In this document: positions 23,301 to 37,120 of the stretch, one piece after another
How the letters are laid out: every line of letters begins with the position of its first letter
How positions within the stretch are numbered: the stretch's first letter is position 1
Made by a program: the position numbers and the translations under genes
The notes under the pieces: generated by a model
The model's database searches: none
What the model was told of the DNA's origin: nothing
What the model saw: only the letters and a program-made list of their open reading frames with translations
Source: Tomocerus qinae
Lineage: Eukaryota > Arthropoda > Collembola > Entomobryomorpha > Tomoceridae
Assembly (NCBI GenBank): GCA_020055645.1
Contig: CM034546.1
Span: 34,286,001-34,350,000, forward strand
DNA length: 64,000 nucleotides
Reading direction: 5' to 3'

Positions 23301-26300
23301 CAATGCGGTTGTAGGCAAGCCAACGAGGTAAATGGAAGAATTCTAAAATGGCTGAAGTGCGGTGAGTTGGTATTTGAGGTTAAGAGTGTTTGAGGTTGGA
23401 GGATGATGAAATTCTGGGAGTATAAATATTCGTCGTGTTTCCTTTGTCGTTTTATGTTATTATTTATATGTGGTTTGTAGTTTTTATACTCTTTTGGCAC
23501 CTGAGCTAGGCGTTATCAACAGATAAAATGTATTTATATATTTTTATGTATATGTGGCAAGATTAAACAGGAACTATTATAAACGATATGTTCCCATGAT
23601 ATATTGTCTTATGGAGATGAAATTTAATCTGAATATCATAACTCAGTTTTATGCATTGATATATTTGCATGTTAGTTGACAGTTTGAGCCACAGAATGGG
23701 ATGTCATAGTTGTACTATGACAGCATTATATCATTATTTTCTGATTTCTACCTAAAATTAAAATTCGATATTTTCAAAAGTATTCAAATCAAAAGCATAT
23801 TTATTTTACTATATTTAATATTTGGTCATCTTTTATTATCATTATCTATTATTTCTATAGTTATTTTTCTGTTCAAGATTGGAGTACAAGTATTAATAGT
23901 ATTTGTGAGTTGAAAGTACGGGTTGGCCTATACTTCTGTTTACTGATTTTCACTGGTAAATATTACTTCTCCTATACACACAACATTTCATGCTTCATTC
24001 ACAAAAGTATTGTTAAAATTAAAGTTGACCGTACTACTTTTTAGTCAAATAAGGATAATAAATCAAATTAAGAATCGCTTGAACTGAATTCTGAAATATT
24101 ACATTTATTTTCGGATTACAATTGCATCCTATTCTTACTTCCCATGTCGTTTTAGATTTAAGGCCCTGATCATCGCAACAAAATGTGGGTAGGCTTAACA
24201 TTAAATAGTATTTAATGCTGTATAAATAATCAAACTGCCATCACGCTTACATGTAGCAGTTAAAAGTTCGGGAAATTCTTTGCTTGCTGTGCATAAATAA
24301 ATATATCTCACACGAGATATTGTAATTTACCAACAAACATGAATTGCGGTACTTCCTTTGTATGCTGCTGTTGCAGAAGACAAAAGGACTGTAGTTTTAA
24401 ATGTAACACAACACAATTTATTAACCTCTGAAAAACACTGACATTCATGGACATTGACGAGAGGACGAATTGTGACGTGTGACTCTTGGACTCGCTAAGC
24501 CTAGTTATTAGGACATTTGTACGTTTGCATTTAGCCTCGAACATCCTTGGATTCACAAAAATATGTTACAATATTTATTATTAGAAAAATGAAGGAATCC
24601 TTTAATTGATAGCTACTACCTACTTGTATTTCAAACTGAAACGTGAGATATCATAGTATGTTAAATATGGGCAGGGAATTTGGGAATCAGAAAAACTATT
24701 TTTGTAAAAGGTTCTGTCTGTGACATTTCGTTCGGTCCTAAACCGGCCAATGTTCAGCACGTATCCAGAGAGAGGACCCGAAGGCCCACCTAAATCTCCA
24801 GTTAAAGACGATTTTTTGTCAAAAATGGTTAAAAATCGATTTTTGCGATTCGCGCGAATGTTTTATGATTTTACCAATATACTTTGGTGTCTCCACCTTT
24901 TATCAAGTTCCTAAGTCAGGTCAGCGTCAGATATCACTTGGTTTTAACTGGGATATTCTGTTTATATTTCCTTTCTCAATATATGGTTTATGTTTATGGT
25001 ATACGGTTTATTTCATTCTAGTACAAGATTCCCTTTGATTTCATCAACGAAGATACCATTGTAAATTAGGGGGCGGCTCGAGCACCCCAAACCCCCCTCT
25101 GGATACGTGCCTGCTCCATCCGTGCCCATTTTTTAAGGACTAGTAGATTTTTTGTTTGTTTTCATTAATATTATATGAATTTCGAACTTTAAAACAATTT
25201 ATTACAAAATTTAGAGCGGATTCTAATCACCATTGTAATTAATACTTGCCCAAGCATTTATCGTAACTTTTCATTTGGCTAGGTCAGGTCACAAAAGAGA
25301 CTCATGTCAATTTATCAATCAATCAAAGTTTTATTGCTTTGAATTTTTCAGCAAAATACAAGTCCTGTTGTTCTCCCACAAGGGACATAACATGACATAA
25401 ATACATAAATATGTCTCGTTTTGACTGCATAAAATTCCAGAACTTAAAAATTATTATAAAAAGTATTATTTTTTAAATTTCTCCTATTGAATTTTCACAC
25501 CACATATCTAATTATATAAGACCGATAATCTATTTTACCTGTTTTATAATAGTCGGGTTCGAAATAATAATGTTTATTATAATAACGGGCTATTTATATT
25601 CATATAGTTATGCAGCACTTTAAAAGTCCCATTTCACAAGAGGGCAGCAATTTCAAAAGATATGTTATGTCCACTTTTTCTGGCTTTGGAATGTACACGA
25701 CCAAAGAGGTCAGCAGCAAATAGTACATTGTACGCCTTTCCAAGTTTTTGACGCTTCCACCAATTTTTGATTTTCCTTTGCACATTTCTTTTAGGAAATT
25801 ACGCCTGCACAATCGATGTCTTTACCTATGTAAGCAAGAAAGGGTGGACACAATTTTTTCATTTTGTATAAGGAAAATAGTTTTATTCGAAGTAAACGTA
25901 AAGTAATGGAGCAACAAATCTATTTTTCATAGGGAGACATTCGAGGCAGGCATACCTGCTCTCAGGATTTGTCAATCCCTATGTATGAGGTTGGGTGGTG
26001 GTTCGAAAATTTCTGTAAAGGATATCTCGAAAACTTGAAACTTCTGGGCAAAAATTATAGAGACAATATTAGTAAACAATTCTTCGACGGAGTGTGCTTT
26101 AATTCAGCAACTCTGTCGGAGGACCGGTTCTCCCGCTAGAGCCCGAAGATTCGGTTGTGACCTTGTTTGGTTAGCATAATTCAATTGTCAAATTTAGTTT
26201 CCGTAGATACAGTGCACTAGTAGTAGTAGTGCAGTATTCTTCCCAATCCGTATCATCACGTCCTCTCAATCCATTCTTGTCATAGTAATACACACGGTGG

Positions 26301-26775
26301 CTGAATACCGTTGCATAATACTAACCCAAACGATTGAATTACTACTGGTACCACCAACTACAACCACAACACTCACTTTTCATTCCCCTGGCGGGGGTTG
26401 GGGGGCAGAGCCCCACATAAATCCAAATACTGATATTATTTGATTGAGTATATTATTAATACTTTTGCGAACAAATGATAGATAGTCAGAGATAGACATT
26501 TCCGAAATGGGGGAAAATTCTAGGGATTGAATGTTTTAGAAATTGGAATAAGCTCAATCAATTTTCGAAATTGGGGAATATTCTAGGACTGAAAATTATT
26601 CTTAAAAATTGAAAAATACTCCAGGGACATAAATTTTTTTAGAAATGGGAAAATATTCCAGGAAGGGAAAAATATTGTTTTATGTACAACATCCCTAAAC
26701 ATTCTCACTTATACCGCTATAACGATCAATAGAATAGTTCAACTACATTTCATATGAACAATAAAAACTATAAAA

Positions 26776-27568
26776 TAAATTAAAAAGTAAAAACTTAAAA
26801 AAATTCATAGGGAGACGCGAGAAAAACCAGAAAACAAGGAATATTAAAGTTTCTGGATAATCAGAATATCTCGTAAATTAAAAAACATATATGCCCCAGT
26901 CTCCCGATTGAAATTACAATTCCAAAATCATCTTTTCACGCAAATTAATAAATAAAGTAAATTAATAAACAAATACTGTAAATTATAATATTGAAAATCC
27001 TTTGTCCTGATTCAAAAAGGTTCACCTGAAATGGATTAAAAATTATGAAAATACCTCACTGCATAAGAAAGAAAATGAATATCTTTCGGAAAATTTAGAG
27101 TCGGCTGAAACTAATCTAAATGACAATAGTGGTTTGACCCAGGGTTTAGAATTCCGGGCACAGTCAGACTTTTTTGTTGCTTAGCTATGTGGTCGCCGTG
27201 TGACCCCCCCCCCCCTCCCAAGCTAAAGCAACACAAAAAATCCAAAGTGATTGGGAATCTCGTAGGTTGGCTTTGACAGATACCAGATGGAGATAATCGA
27301 AAATTTAGACTTCTACTATCTTTAGACTACTTTAGAGTTACGATACTCCTATATATTTACAGTTTGAGACTTACAATTGTCTCTACTCACACTTTCCAAT
27401 TTCACAATGCTAAAATGATTCAAAAACAATTTCAACTGGTAGTCTGAGGCATATATGTTTTTTAATTTACGAGATATTCTGATTATCCAGAAACTTTAAT
27501 ATTCCTTGTTTTCTGGTTTTTCTCGCGTCTCCCTATAAATTTTTTTAAGTTTTTACTTTTTAATTTAA
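26776..27568. repeat. Foldback element with ~120-bp arms
   Basis: The left arm 26,776-26,899 (containing GGAGACGCGAGAAAAACCAG and TCTCGTAAATTAAAAAAC) is nearly exactly inverted at 27,447-27,568. The inside is about 550 bases without a recognisable protein. Short degenerate repeats (AATATTCTAGG-like) precede it at 26,500-26,670. Confidence 0.65.
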
Positions 27569-30546
27569 GGAAAGGAAAAGAATTTTTCATTTTTAACAAT
27601 AAATTGCGGTCTCCAATAAGGTAAAATCGAAATCTCTATGTATGTATGCATGTATGTATGTGGTTTTATTTCAGAAAAGTTATAGGCAGTCAATCATTAT
27701 TACATATACATACTTATTGAATAGGCACATACATTATAATAACTTCAACTGAAATTACAACTTTGAAGTACAATAACTTATAGGATAGAGTTACAGACAA
27801 AACAAAAAACTATTTCACTGGTATTTTTTGCAGAGGCAAAACAAGGAAATCGAATTTAAGAATTATAAGGGAACAGCCTTAAAAGTAAGGAATGAGGCCG
27901 CAAACCCGCGCAAGTTGCAGCAGGAGCTTACATTCACCCTACCAGCTTATTCGAAGATTATTTAGATAATGAATACTTATACATATATAAATTTATATTT
28001 GTAATGCAATTACAACTATATTGCCGAATTTTATAATAAGTAACATTAATATTATCTATTACCTTACACCCAACTTCACAGAGTTGGGGGAGCCGAGTCG
28101 TGCTTTGCATTTTGGTTAATTTACGTATACGTCGACGGATTAGTACTGAGCGAACTGTGAGTACGTGTGTATAACTGTTATTACCTTGAGTTGAGAGCAT
28201 GTCCAGTTGTATCTTCAGATGGGGCAAATTTTGAGCCCAAATTCTGTAATGTAGCGGCAATTTTAGGCTAGTAAATGACGAATTGAACGGAGCTCCAAAA
28301 CACACGTACTCACCTCGACCAAAGCAACGACTCGACTATGGGTGGAAAAATGTTCCATTTATGGTGATAGTTTTATTGTTCCACTTCTGAAAGGGAATTC
28401 CTTCCTAATTTGGGTCCATGAATACCATTACAGGTTAACTAGAGTTATTTGGACCTGCCGTCAATGTTCAACTAATTAGCAAAAAGAGCAACATAAATGA
28501 AAATGTCTAGTATATTGAAAATGAAATCAAGTGAAATGTTGCACCTTAAGGTATGAAAAGCTCAATATGCATTTTCAGGTTGGTAGTGAAGATGCGCAAT
28601 ATGCATATAAGGAGCAAAGTGAGATTTTATGATAAAATGAGAAAGCATAAAATTCTATGTAAGATTTCCACAATTTGAATTTTTATAGCTGCAAACAGCT
28701 GAGCTATTAGTGATTGTAATTGTAATAAATCATATGTTCTACCTACACACGTTGTATTTATTGTGTCTCATGCTCTCTCCTGTAAAAATGGCGTCATGCA
28801 TATTGCGCATTTTCACTGGTCAGACACTGGGATCAGACGGTCTGTTTGTCTAATTTTACATGAGACAAAAAGAATCTCCTTTTTACATACTAATTTTTAT
28901 AAGAAGGCCATTCAGACGACGGGCCTATACTTCGACCAATAGCACCCATCTTGCTGTGCCCTAAATAATGTAATTGTAAACCAAGGATTATTCGGTTAAA
29001 ATGCACCTACTAATTGCAAGAAAATGATGGAACTTAGACTTAACAGCTAAGCAAAAAGGCGGAATCTGCCTGTCTGTATTAGACAGACTGTAGTAGTACA
29101 GTATTTGTTGATCTGCGAGGGAAATTTGGTTTAATGGGGTCTTCAAAACGATGAGCTGTCCGCCAGAAGTTGTACTAATTATGGTTAACACAAAGCTAGT
29201 TCGGTTCAAATTTCAAAGCTACAGAATTATTCAATGATTATGTATGATATTGCGACGATAGCTAGCCATTATAACAGTTTTGCAAGTTCCTCAATAACCA
29301 TTTATTTGAAAATGGTAAAAGCAGAATTTGCCATGATTAGCAGTTTGAAAAACAACTCTTATAGCTATGTAGACTATCTAATTATTTGGAGACACTCAAA
29401 TAAATATATAATACGTGTTACCCAAATTCAAATATTTTCCTCGGTTCTTAATAATCAGACATATTTTTCATTCGTTTTTTGATTTTAATTTACCATGTAA
29501 CCTGTTCTTTCAATTTAAAATGGTTGTTCATATATGTACTCTATAATGATGCCATGGCTACAGCAAAGGAGAAACACCGGGGAACGTGCCCCCGAAATCG
29601 TGAAAACCAGTCATTTTAGTCTTAAAGCGAAAAATATGTAACATCATAGATAGCGAATGCCAACTTACGAAATGAAATGGTTGTCAAAATAGAAGAAAGG
29701 AGATTCAAGAGAGATTCAAAAGACAAGTTTGTACAGATTACCTACCCCATTTTAATAACAATTTAATAACTTCAAGATTTCGACTGAGAAATACCAATAG
29801 TGGGAAATTTCCTCCTATTTCTCACTGGAAAATGTGGGTATCAAAATTGGCAAGGATATATGGAATGTGTGAGCATTGGGAATAGCAACTAAAGCAAAAA
29901 TTGCACCAAAAAAATTTTGTTTCCCATTTCCCACAATTTCTCGCATTTCCCGGACACTCAACAAAGTTCTACACTTACACTTATTCACATGTATTTTATA
30001 AACGATGTCAACGATATGCATTCATATTCATTATTCCCACCACACCCCATGCAAGGGCATAGCTAAGTCAGTCATCTACAATTGGCTTTAAAATTTGACA
30101 TGATTTGGTATCGTTATAAATATTTATAAAATACATAACGATAACTTCAAAGAAATTTGATGTGGGTTTTCTGAAATATTGGTGGGTTTCAGCCCCCATT
30201 CACTGTTCTATTCTATCTGCGCCTTTGGGTACCAATGATGTTATCATAGTCTACAACCACTGTGTATCTAATAGTCACAAAATATGCAGGTAGCACTTAA
30301 TTTAATGACGCATTAAAAGTTTTCACCCGTTTATTTTATTTTCGTGTCCTCAAATAAGCTCATTTCTGTGAATGTGTTCAAGGTACAAGGTCTGAAATTG
30401 TTATATCATGAAATAAGCAATAAAAGAATCCTGGTTTAATTTTAAATTATTTTGAAATTGTATCTCAAAATGATTTCCCATTGGATGTTTCTTGCTTTGA
30501 AATGGAATTTTAAAGCCTTTAGTTTCTTTGGGTTGATTCCTTTTGA

Positions 30547-32198
30547 GTGGAACGACAAAGTCAATCTTCTAAGTGTCAGCAATCAAAAATGAAATTCTTC
30601 GGTTTAATGGCAGTGGGACATTTTCTAGTAGTGATTTATCTCATTTCTGTTTTTCTTTTCAATATCGGCAATTTAAAAATGATCAACAAGATTATTATAC
30701 TTGTGGAAATATTTGCTTCTATAATCGCTACTGGGGCAAATGTCTCCTTAATGCGTTTTGGAGTTCAAGATTATACTTCGTTTTTAAGCGGTTGTATCGA
30801 AATAGATCAAAAATTTTCACGTAAGTAATTTATATAGTTCAAAATAAGAAACGTTTATTTATTTATTATCAGTGTAAAATGAAAATAGCGATCATATGTT
30901 AAACACCAAAAACACAAGTTATTGTAACTCCAAAAATTGATTTTCAAAGGTGTAAGCAACGTAGATTATTTCATAAGGAATTTCCTTTTTTAATTTCTTT
31001 ATTTACCGAACAAAATCTTCGATTTACATTTTAGTAAAAAATCTCCTTCCATTTTAAAAAGCAGTATCACTATTTTACTACGAAATAATAGGGGAGGTGT
31101 TCAACATTTAATATATTAATTAATGGGAGACGCCAGCTCCTAATATAAATAACTATATAACGCAATATAATCTATATAACAAAATAATTATTTAAAAAAA
31201 GCTAAGATATGAATCTTAATTGTGGTAATCACAGAGTTTGGAGGTCATCATATGTTTTAAAAAGATAATGTATCAACATTTGATTCAATGTCGAAATGTA
31301 GTAATATAGTACTAATTGTGGGAAGGAAAATGAATTGACGTCATTTATTTCTCGTAGAAATTTCAATTTTCAAACTATATAGAAGAAACAAAGGATTTAT
31401 GATTTAACAATGAAAATAATTTTTAAGGAATTGTGAATGAAGTCGGGTTTAAACAAGAAAGGCGCAAACAATTCGATTATTTCGGAGCAGTAATTTTGGC
31501 ATTCTACCCAAGTGAAATGATAATAGGGACACTGATGACGATTGGGATCTTTTTAGGATGAGAACCATATTTTTCGATCGAACCACCTTACAGGATAGGA
31601 GAGGCGATGGCATCTCAAGAGATTATTAATCGTCTGGTAGTCTTCGTCCTTTATCTGTCCATGATGTTCACTCGAGTATTCTCCTTAAACGTCTACATCA
31701 TGTTTGGATCCATCGGTATCAAATTTCTAAATTACTGGACCGAGAAGATTCAACATTGTCCCTATAAGAAGGAAGCTGTTAAAATTCTGGCCCAGTAAAG
31801 CATCTTACGTTGCATTCACAAACAAACATCTGTCAGTATTCGTCCCACTTCTCATCATAACTGGACATTATCTAATTGTTGTGGCAATTTGTGGAACTGT
31901 TAAACTGAGAGTTGTAATGGGAATGCCTCTCTATCTCATAATGCCAACTGTGGTCACGTTATCCTCTCTCATAGCAAAATTTATGATTGCTGAAACAGGG
32001 CAGATGCACACAAGAACCGCAAAGTTTATATCATCATTAAAATCTCACAAAGATGGAGAACTCAAACGTATTGCCAGAGGACTGCAACCGATTTCAATCT
32101 GAATCGGTCCATTTGGATTTGTTGACCGAAGTTTTGCACTTACCTTTATTGGATCCATCATTAACAACGTTGCTAACATTCTGATTTTGCTGACTTAA
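30547..32198 (+). pseudogene. Chemoreceptor (gustatory-type 7TM) pseudogene
   Basis: Exon 30,547-30,820 ends at a GTAAGT donor; a second block starts after an AG at 31,428 and runs to a TAA ending at 32,198. The protein is rich in membrane segments and ends in FGFVDRSFALTFIGSIINNV, a C-terminal pattern I associate with arthropod 7TM chemoreceptors. Lesions: TGA at 31,559-31,561, a frame change around 31,796 (TAA in one frame while the homologous frame continues), and TGA at 32,100-32,102 just before the conserved end. Two in-frame stops plus a frameshift make a functional receptor unlikely. The N-terminal part may extend further 5'. Confidence 0.6.
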
Positions 32199-32558
32199 AA
32201 TCTTCAAGTGTAACTGTATTTTATAGAATGTAGATTAGATTGCTGGCTGCTTAATATTTTTGTAATTTCTAAACTATTTACCCATTTACAAACACTTTAT
32301 ATTACTTGTGTAATCTAAGACTACAACGTTTGTTGACATCATAAATAAAATATGCATAATAAATAATTTCTGTGTTATAAGTAGAAAATATTGTCATTCT
32401 ATAGAAAGAATTCTAAACAAATCAGAGAGCTCATCAGCTTCTGAGGCTCTCGCTGGCTGCAACTATAATTTTTGCATGAAATCTCTGAAGATGAAATCCG
32501 GCATTCAGCCAATATTCAAATGGTGGTGACTAAAATTCCTTAATGCATATATATTGTA

Positions 32559-32660
32559 GGCCGTCCATTATAATGCAATACAATACAGTGATCTAGTAAG
32601 AATGCAGAAAAGTAGTGCTAGTATATACTACATCCCTGTATTACATTATAATGGACGGCC
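32559..32660. mobile_element. 102-bp palindromic MITE
   Basis: GGCCGTCCATTATAATG at the left end is exactly inverted at the right end, and the similarity continues inward. No protein inside and no clear target duplication. Confidence 0.6.
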
Positions 32661-33107
32661 CCCTTTTTTTGTCTGCAGTGTTCAGTTGCATTAAATCAAC
32701 GTTGGGTCTATAATGCCAGTTTTTCAAAGAAAGGAGATATATATTATGAAATGAATATCTTTGGATATTATATTATATTTCATGGTTTATTAGAATATTT
32801 AGTTTTTATGATCCCATACAGTTGTTAGATTTTTAAACTCATGAGTAAATTTATAGTTTGAATACAAGAATTGACACGAAAGTGATAAATGTTGAATTTT
32901 AAAGTGATAAAATGGGTCAATTTCAATAGTTCCAAAGAATTTCATTATTCGGCTGGTGTTAAGTATTTTATTGCTAAAACATGACAGTTTTAAGTGTATA
33001 TTGTAGGCATTCACATGTCTAATGGGTAACGCCTGATCGATGTTTGATATTACTAAATGCTTTATAAATTCATAGGAATATTTGGCAACCTTTGTATTAT
33101 TAATATA

Positions 33108-34258
33108 CCGTAAATATCGATATAATTCCGCGCGGAATTATTGTTTCAAAGGAACAAAAAAAATGGTGAATAGTCGAAATAGCCGCAGCTGTAGAATTAT
33201 TTCGATACGCGGAATTATTTTTCAGTCAATTTTTATTTAATTTTCAATGCAAAAGTTAAAAATGAAAAAAAGTTTAATAAAAAATGAATTTATATTTCAT
33301 CTTCTGAAGACTGATATATCCATCGGGTACACAAGATCGAGGTCCATGTCTTCGTCGTCCGAAGGCAGTAAAATATCATCCTCATGGATCAGGGGCTGTT
33401 CCAATTGCATGTACTGCTGCTGTAGCATTTCTCTCCCTTCATTACAATCTTTGCCTGGTTTAAAAGCAGTAATTAAATTATCCTGGCTTCCATCCGTAGC
33501 ATTTAAAATTTCACATGAAAAGAAGGAATTTTTTATGACTTATGTTGTTATAGAATCCCAGGCTTCGACGATCCAACTGCAGCGGCCTTGCATTACCTCC
33601 CTTAGTTGTTTTAACATTTCCTGGGGTTGACACCCATTGATTGTATTGCTTCCGAATGGAGTCCTTAAATGGCTTGTTCCAACTGACATCGGCGGGTTGT
33701 CTATATTTAGTACAGCCTCCTGGGATTATAGCAGAATCGATATTTAGTCTGCGTAATTCTTTTTTAGTAGCTTCGCTTAAGTGGCATCTGAAACTGTCCC
33801 ACACCACAAGTTTCGTCCTAAACAAATCTCTGCCAATGACTGTCCTCAGGAATATTGTAGTTAAGGGATCATCCATCCACACTTTTCCGGCATAAACTAA
33901 TTCTAGTTTCGCATTGAATTTCTCTAAATCGTTTATTGTACGCACTCGATTTAATAACACAAAGGGTTCCAGTTTGGTTCCGTCCGCCTTGACAGTCAAC
34001 ATGATTGTAATGCGTAGTTTATTGTGTCCAGTTGTAAGAATTGTTCTTATTTCCTTAGTACATATGCACTTATTTATTTTACCTTATCATTAAATTTGCC
34101 TTTTACCTACACTGACATGAATACGCAGGTAAAGGTACGCGGAATTATTTCGATACGCGGAACTATTTGCTAGAACGGCCTAAAAAGCTAAGTAAAATCG
34201 AAATAATTCCGCGTACGCGGAATTATTTCAGTAGGCGGAACTATATCGATATTTACGG
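33108..34258 (-). mobile_element. Decayed pogo-like DNA transposon (TA target site)
   Basis: Ends CCGTAAATATCGATATA and the inverse, flanked by TA at 33,106-33,107 and 34,259-34,260. Sub-terminal copies of GCGGAATTATTTCGATACGC occur near both ends, mostly on the right, as possible transposase-binding sites. 1,151 bases is too short for a complete element of this group. Inside lies the C-terminal half of a DDE transposase on the minus strand. Confidence 0.8.
33511..34002 (-). pseudogene. Truncated pogo/Tigger-type transposase (DDE_1)
   Basis: About 163 codons. Typical text is LTVKADGTKLEPFVLL, KLVVWDSFRCH (second catalytic Asp) and QPADVSWNKPFKD (third acidic position). The helix-turn-helix region and the first catalytic Asp are missing; the sequence stops at the element's right side. 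So the copy cannot encode a working enzyme. Confidence 0.75.
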
Positions 34259-34260
34259 TA

Positions 34261-35007
34261 TACAAGCAGAACTTATTGGGTTTCCGAATATTTACAATAC
34301 AAATTCTTACCATTTAGAAATGTTTATAAGAAAATTCAAGCCTGTCTGTAAGTTCGACTTGAAGCGACTTTACTTGGCAGTCTAGCAAAACTTAAAAACA
34401 ACCAACAACCGTCATATAATTAAACTAGTTGAGACCTAGCACATAAGATGTGCTAGAAAAATGTTGAAACATAATATTCTAGCGACTGCATATTAGCCCG
34501 AAATTCAATGACAGGCCGAAGATTTCAACCGCATAAAATTTCATAAATTCCTCAGCCGACATACTAACACGAATTTCATCCATCCCTCTATTTATTGCGC
34601 AATTCCACCTCAGCTTTATATGTACTATTGGTATGATATAAATAGGTAGGTAAGTGATGAATATCTTTTGATAAACATCCCAACCAACCCATCATGACAT
34701 CCGGATGGGAAGGTATTGGTTCTCATCCAGCACACCGAACAGACTCGATATCAAAGCTTAAAGGATATTTCGTTTTCGTTACAGGTATCTACGTATAGGT
34801 TGCTTAATTCGAACATTTATTTGTATTTGTATTAATCATAATTTGTATTAATTTATCTGTAAAAATAGCATGTACTTTCTAACGGTCGGCTATTTCGAAC
34901 CTTTTAGTCGTAAAAATAAGCTTCTTTTAGATACTACGATGCCTTTTGTTTGCCTAAAACACATTCGATTCACTCTAAAGGATGTGACAAAGTGACAACC
35001 GGTATTG
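34261..35007. other. Spacer between two elements
   Basis: AT-rich and without coding evidence. Confidence 0.4.
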
Positions 35008-35044
35008 GGAATTTTCACATCTAAAGTTTTACATCCTGGGGTAG

Positions 35045-35541
35045 TGAAGTTTTACAACCAGCCACTGCAGTTTTACAACCGGCCACTGCAGTTTTACAAC
35101 CGGCCACTGCAGTTTTACAACCGGCCACTGCAGTTTTACAACCATGCACTGCAGTTTTACAACCAGCCACTGCAGTTTTACAACCGGCCACTGCAGTTTT
35201 ACAACCGGCCACTGCAGTTTTACAACCATGCACTGCAGTTTTACAACCAGCCACTGCAGTTTTACAACCGGCCACTGCAGTTTTACAACCGGCCACTGCA
35301 GTTTTACAACCATGCAATGCAGTTTTACAACCAGCCACTGCAGTTTTACAACCGGCCACGGCAGTTTTACAACCGGCCACTGCAGTTTTACAACCGGCCA
35401 CTGCAGTTTTACAACCGGCCACTGCAGTTTTACAACCATGCACTGCAGTTTTACAACCGGCCACTGCAGTTTTACAACCGGCCACTGCAGTTTTACAACC
35501 AGCCACTGCAGTTTTACAACCACAAATGGCAGTTTTACAAC
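35045..35541. repeat. 21-bp satellite, about 24 units
   Basis: The unit is CCACTGCAGTTTTACAACCG plus G, A or ATG-type variants. The variants follow a higher-order order (one AGCC unit, two to three GGCC units, one ATGC unit) of about 84 bases. Because 21 is divisible by three and the unit has no stop, several frames on both strands stay open. I regard these as non-coding. Confidence 0.9.
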
Positions 35542-36467
35542 CTTTCAAATGTAATGAACTCAAAGTTTGGTAAAACCTAAATAAATGCTTGATAATTATA
35601 TTAAGACGAAGTTTGGTTAATAACCGAAGGAATGGTGCATTATGATAAATGCTCCATTCAAATGCAAAAGGTAGGTAGAGATTATGATTGTATTTACATA
35701 CAATGAAAGTAAACTTGTTGTCGAGAAATCGGAACTGAAGTACAATAAAGCTTAGACATTTGACGCAAGCGGTAGTTAGCAGTTTTGCAATAGCAGCATG
35801 GCTAGTTTCGTAAAATTAGTGTGAATTATTCGCAAGGAGGTGGAATAGAAGAATCATATCATTTTTTTAACGCAAACATTCCAATCTAAAATCAACAGAA
35901 TTAATTAATTTACAAATATAAAAATATTTGTAAATGTCACTGTGTCAGTAATGACAAGCTGACAAGTGTATTTAATAAAACTTCAAAATGTTCATACAAA
36001 TGATACATAATTAATTTTTCTCACCTTGCAGGCTCCGGAATGTGTTCGTGTTCCTTGATTTTTTTCTATTCCACCTCCTTACGAATAATTGAATAATTTT
36101 CCCTTACAATTAGGTCTTCTCTCACAAACCCAATAAGAACCTCCATGCTTATAATCCTCCACATGACAATAAACGAAACCACGGAAAGCTAAGTTTCCTT
36201 TTCCTCTAACTGATTTTACAAAACTAGCCATGCTGCTTTTACAAAACTGCTACCTACCGCTTGCGTGCTTCAGTTCCGATTTCTCGTCTACAAGTTTACT
36301 TTCATTGTATGTAAATACAATCATAATCTCTACCTACCTTTTGCATTTGAATGGAGCATTTATCATAATGCACCATTCCTTCGGTTATTAACCAAACTTC
36401 GTCTTAATTTAATTATCAAGCATTTATTTAGGTTTTACCAAACTTTGAGTTCATTACATTTGAAAGG

Positions 36468-36730
36468 TTGTAAAACTGCCGTTTGTGGTTGTAAAACTGC
36501 AGTGGCTGGTTGTAAAACTGCAGTGGCCGGTTGTAAAACTGCCGTTTGTTGTTGTAAAACTGCAGTGGCTGGTTGTAAAACTGCAGTGGCCGGTTGTAAA
36601 ACTGCAGTGGCCGGTTGTAAAACTGCCGTTTGTGGTTGTAAAACTGCAGTGGCTGGTTGTAAAACTGCAGTGGCCGGTTGTAAAACTGCAGTGGCCGGTT
36701 GTAAAACTACAGTGGCTGGTTGTAAAACTT
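36468..36730. repeat. 21-bp satellite, inverted arm, about 12-13 units
   Basis: The same unit as at 35,045-35,541 but in reverse orientation (TTGTAAAACTGCAGTGGCCG), with CCGTTTGTGG and CCGTTTGTTG variants. It is shorter than the left arm, so arm lengths changed after the palindrome formed. Confidence 0.9.
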
Positions 36731-37120
36731 CACCACCCCAGGCCCCTATTTCACAATGATTACAAGTCTACAAGTACAAGTAGTTGTCGACAAACATGTG
36801 TCACTTTTGTTTCATAGGAAAACTACAAACTTGTCACATTTACAATTAAATTGACTTGTAATTACAATTGTAGAGCGCGAATTGTCAATGTTTGGTTTCA
36901 TAACAACCTTTGCATTTTCACAATATTTGTAAATTGTACAAATTTTAACAACAATTTCTACAAAGGTAATACCCTCCATCAGTCAGTCGTTTTGCGGTAG
37001 AAAACAGGTACATAATACTCAAAATAATTTATTATCACATTCATATTATGAAAATATCGGTTTTGTTTAATCATCTACAGATCCTTATGATTTAAAATAA
37101 TTTTTATAATAGATAATAAA

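Larger units (their letters stand above)
19108..30546. other. Long gene-poor interval between the two duplicated blocks
   Basis: No coding region could be supported in 11.4 kb on either strand. Visible contents: a dispersed degenerate repeat at 19,480-19,810, short foldbacks at 20,024-20,304 and 26,776-27,568, poly-G at 20,231 and poly-C at 27,207, AT microsatellite near 21,640, and a GTAT-type microsatellite near 27,640. CCCCC/GGGGG-bordered repeat fragments (with TGGATACG-like text) lie near 20,930 and 25,070. Open frames here are short and of random composition. Confidence 0.5.

Noticed and set aside
27958-28305. 115-codon minus-strand frame
   Set aside because: Composition looks random, no family recognised and no supporting exon nearby.
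35005-35580. Several long overlapping open frames on both strands (up to 191 codons)
   Set aside because: They are produced by a 21-bp repeat without stops; the peptides are pure seven-residue repeats (QFYNRPL, KTAVAGC, HCSFTTG).
36265-36817. Open frames of 164 and 110 codons
   Set aside because: Same satellite in reverse orientation plus short flanks; no conserved protein.
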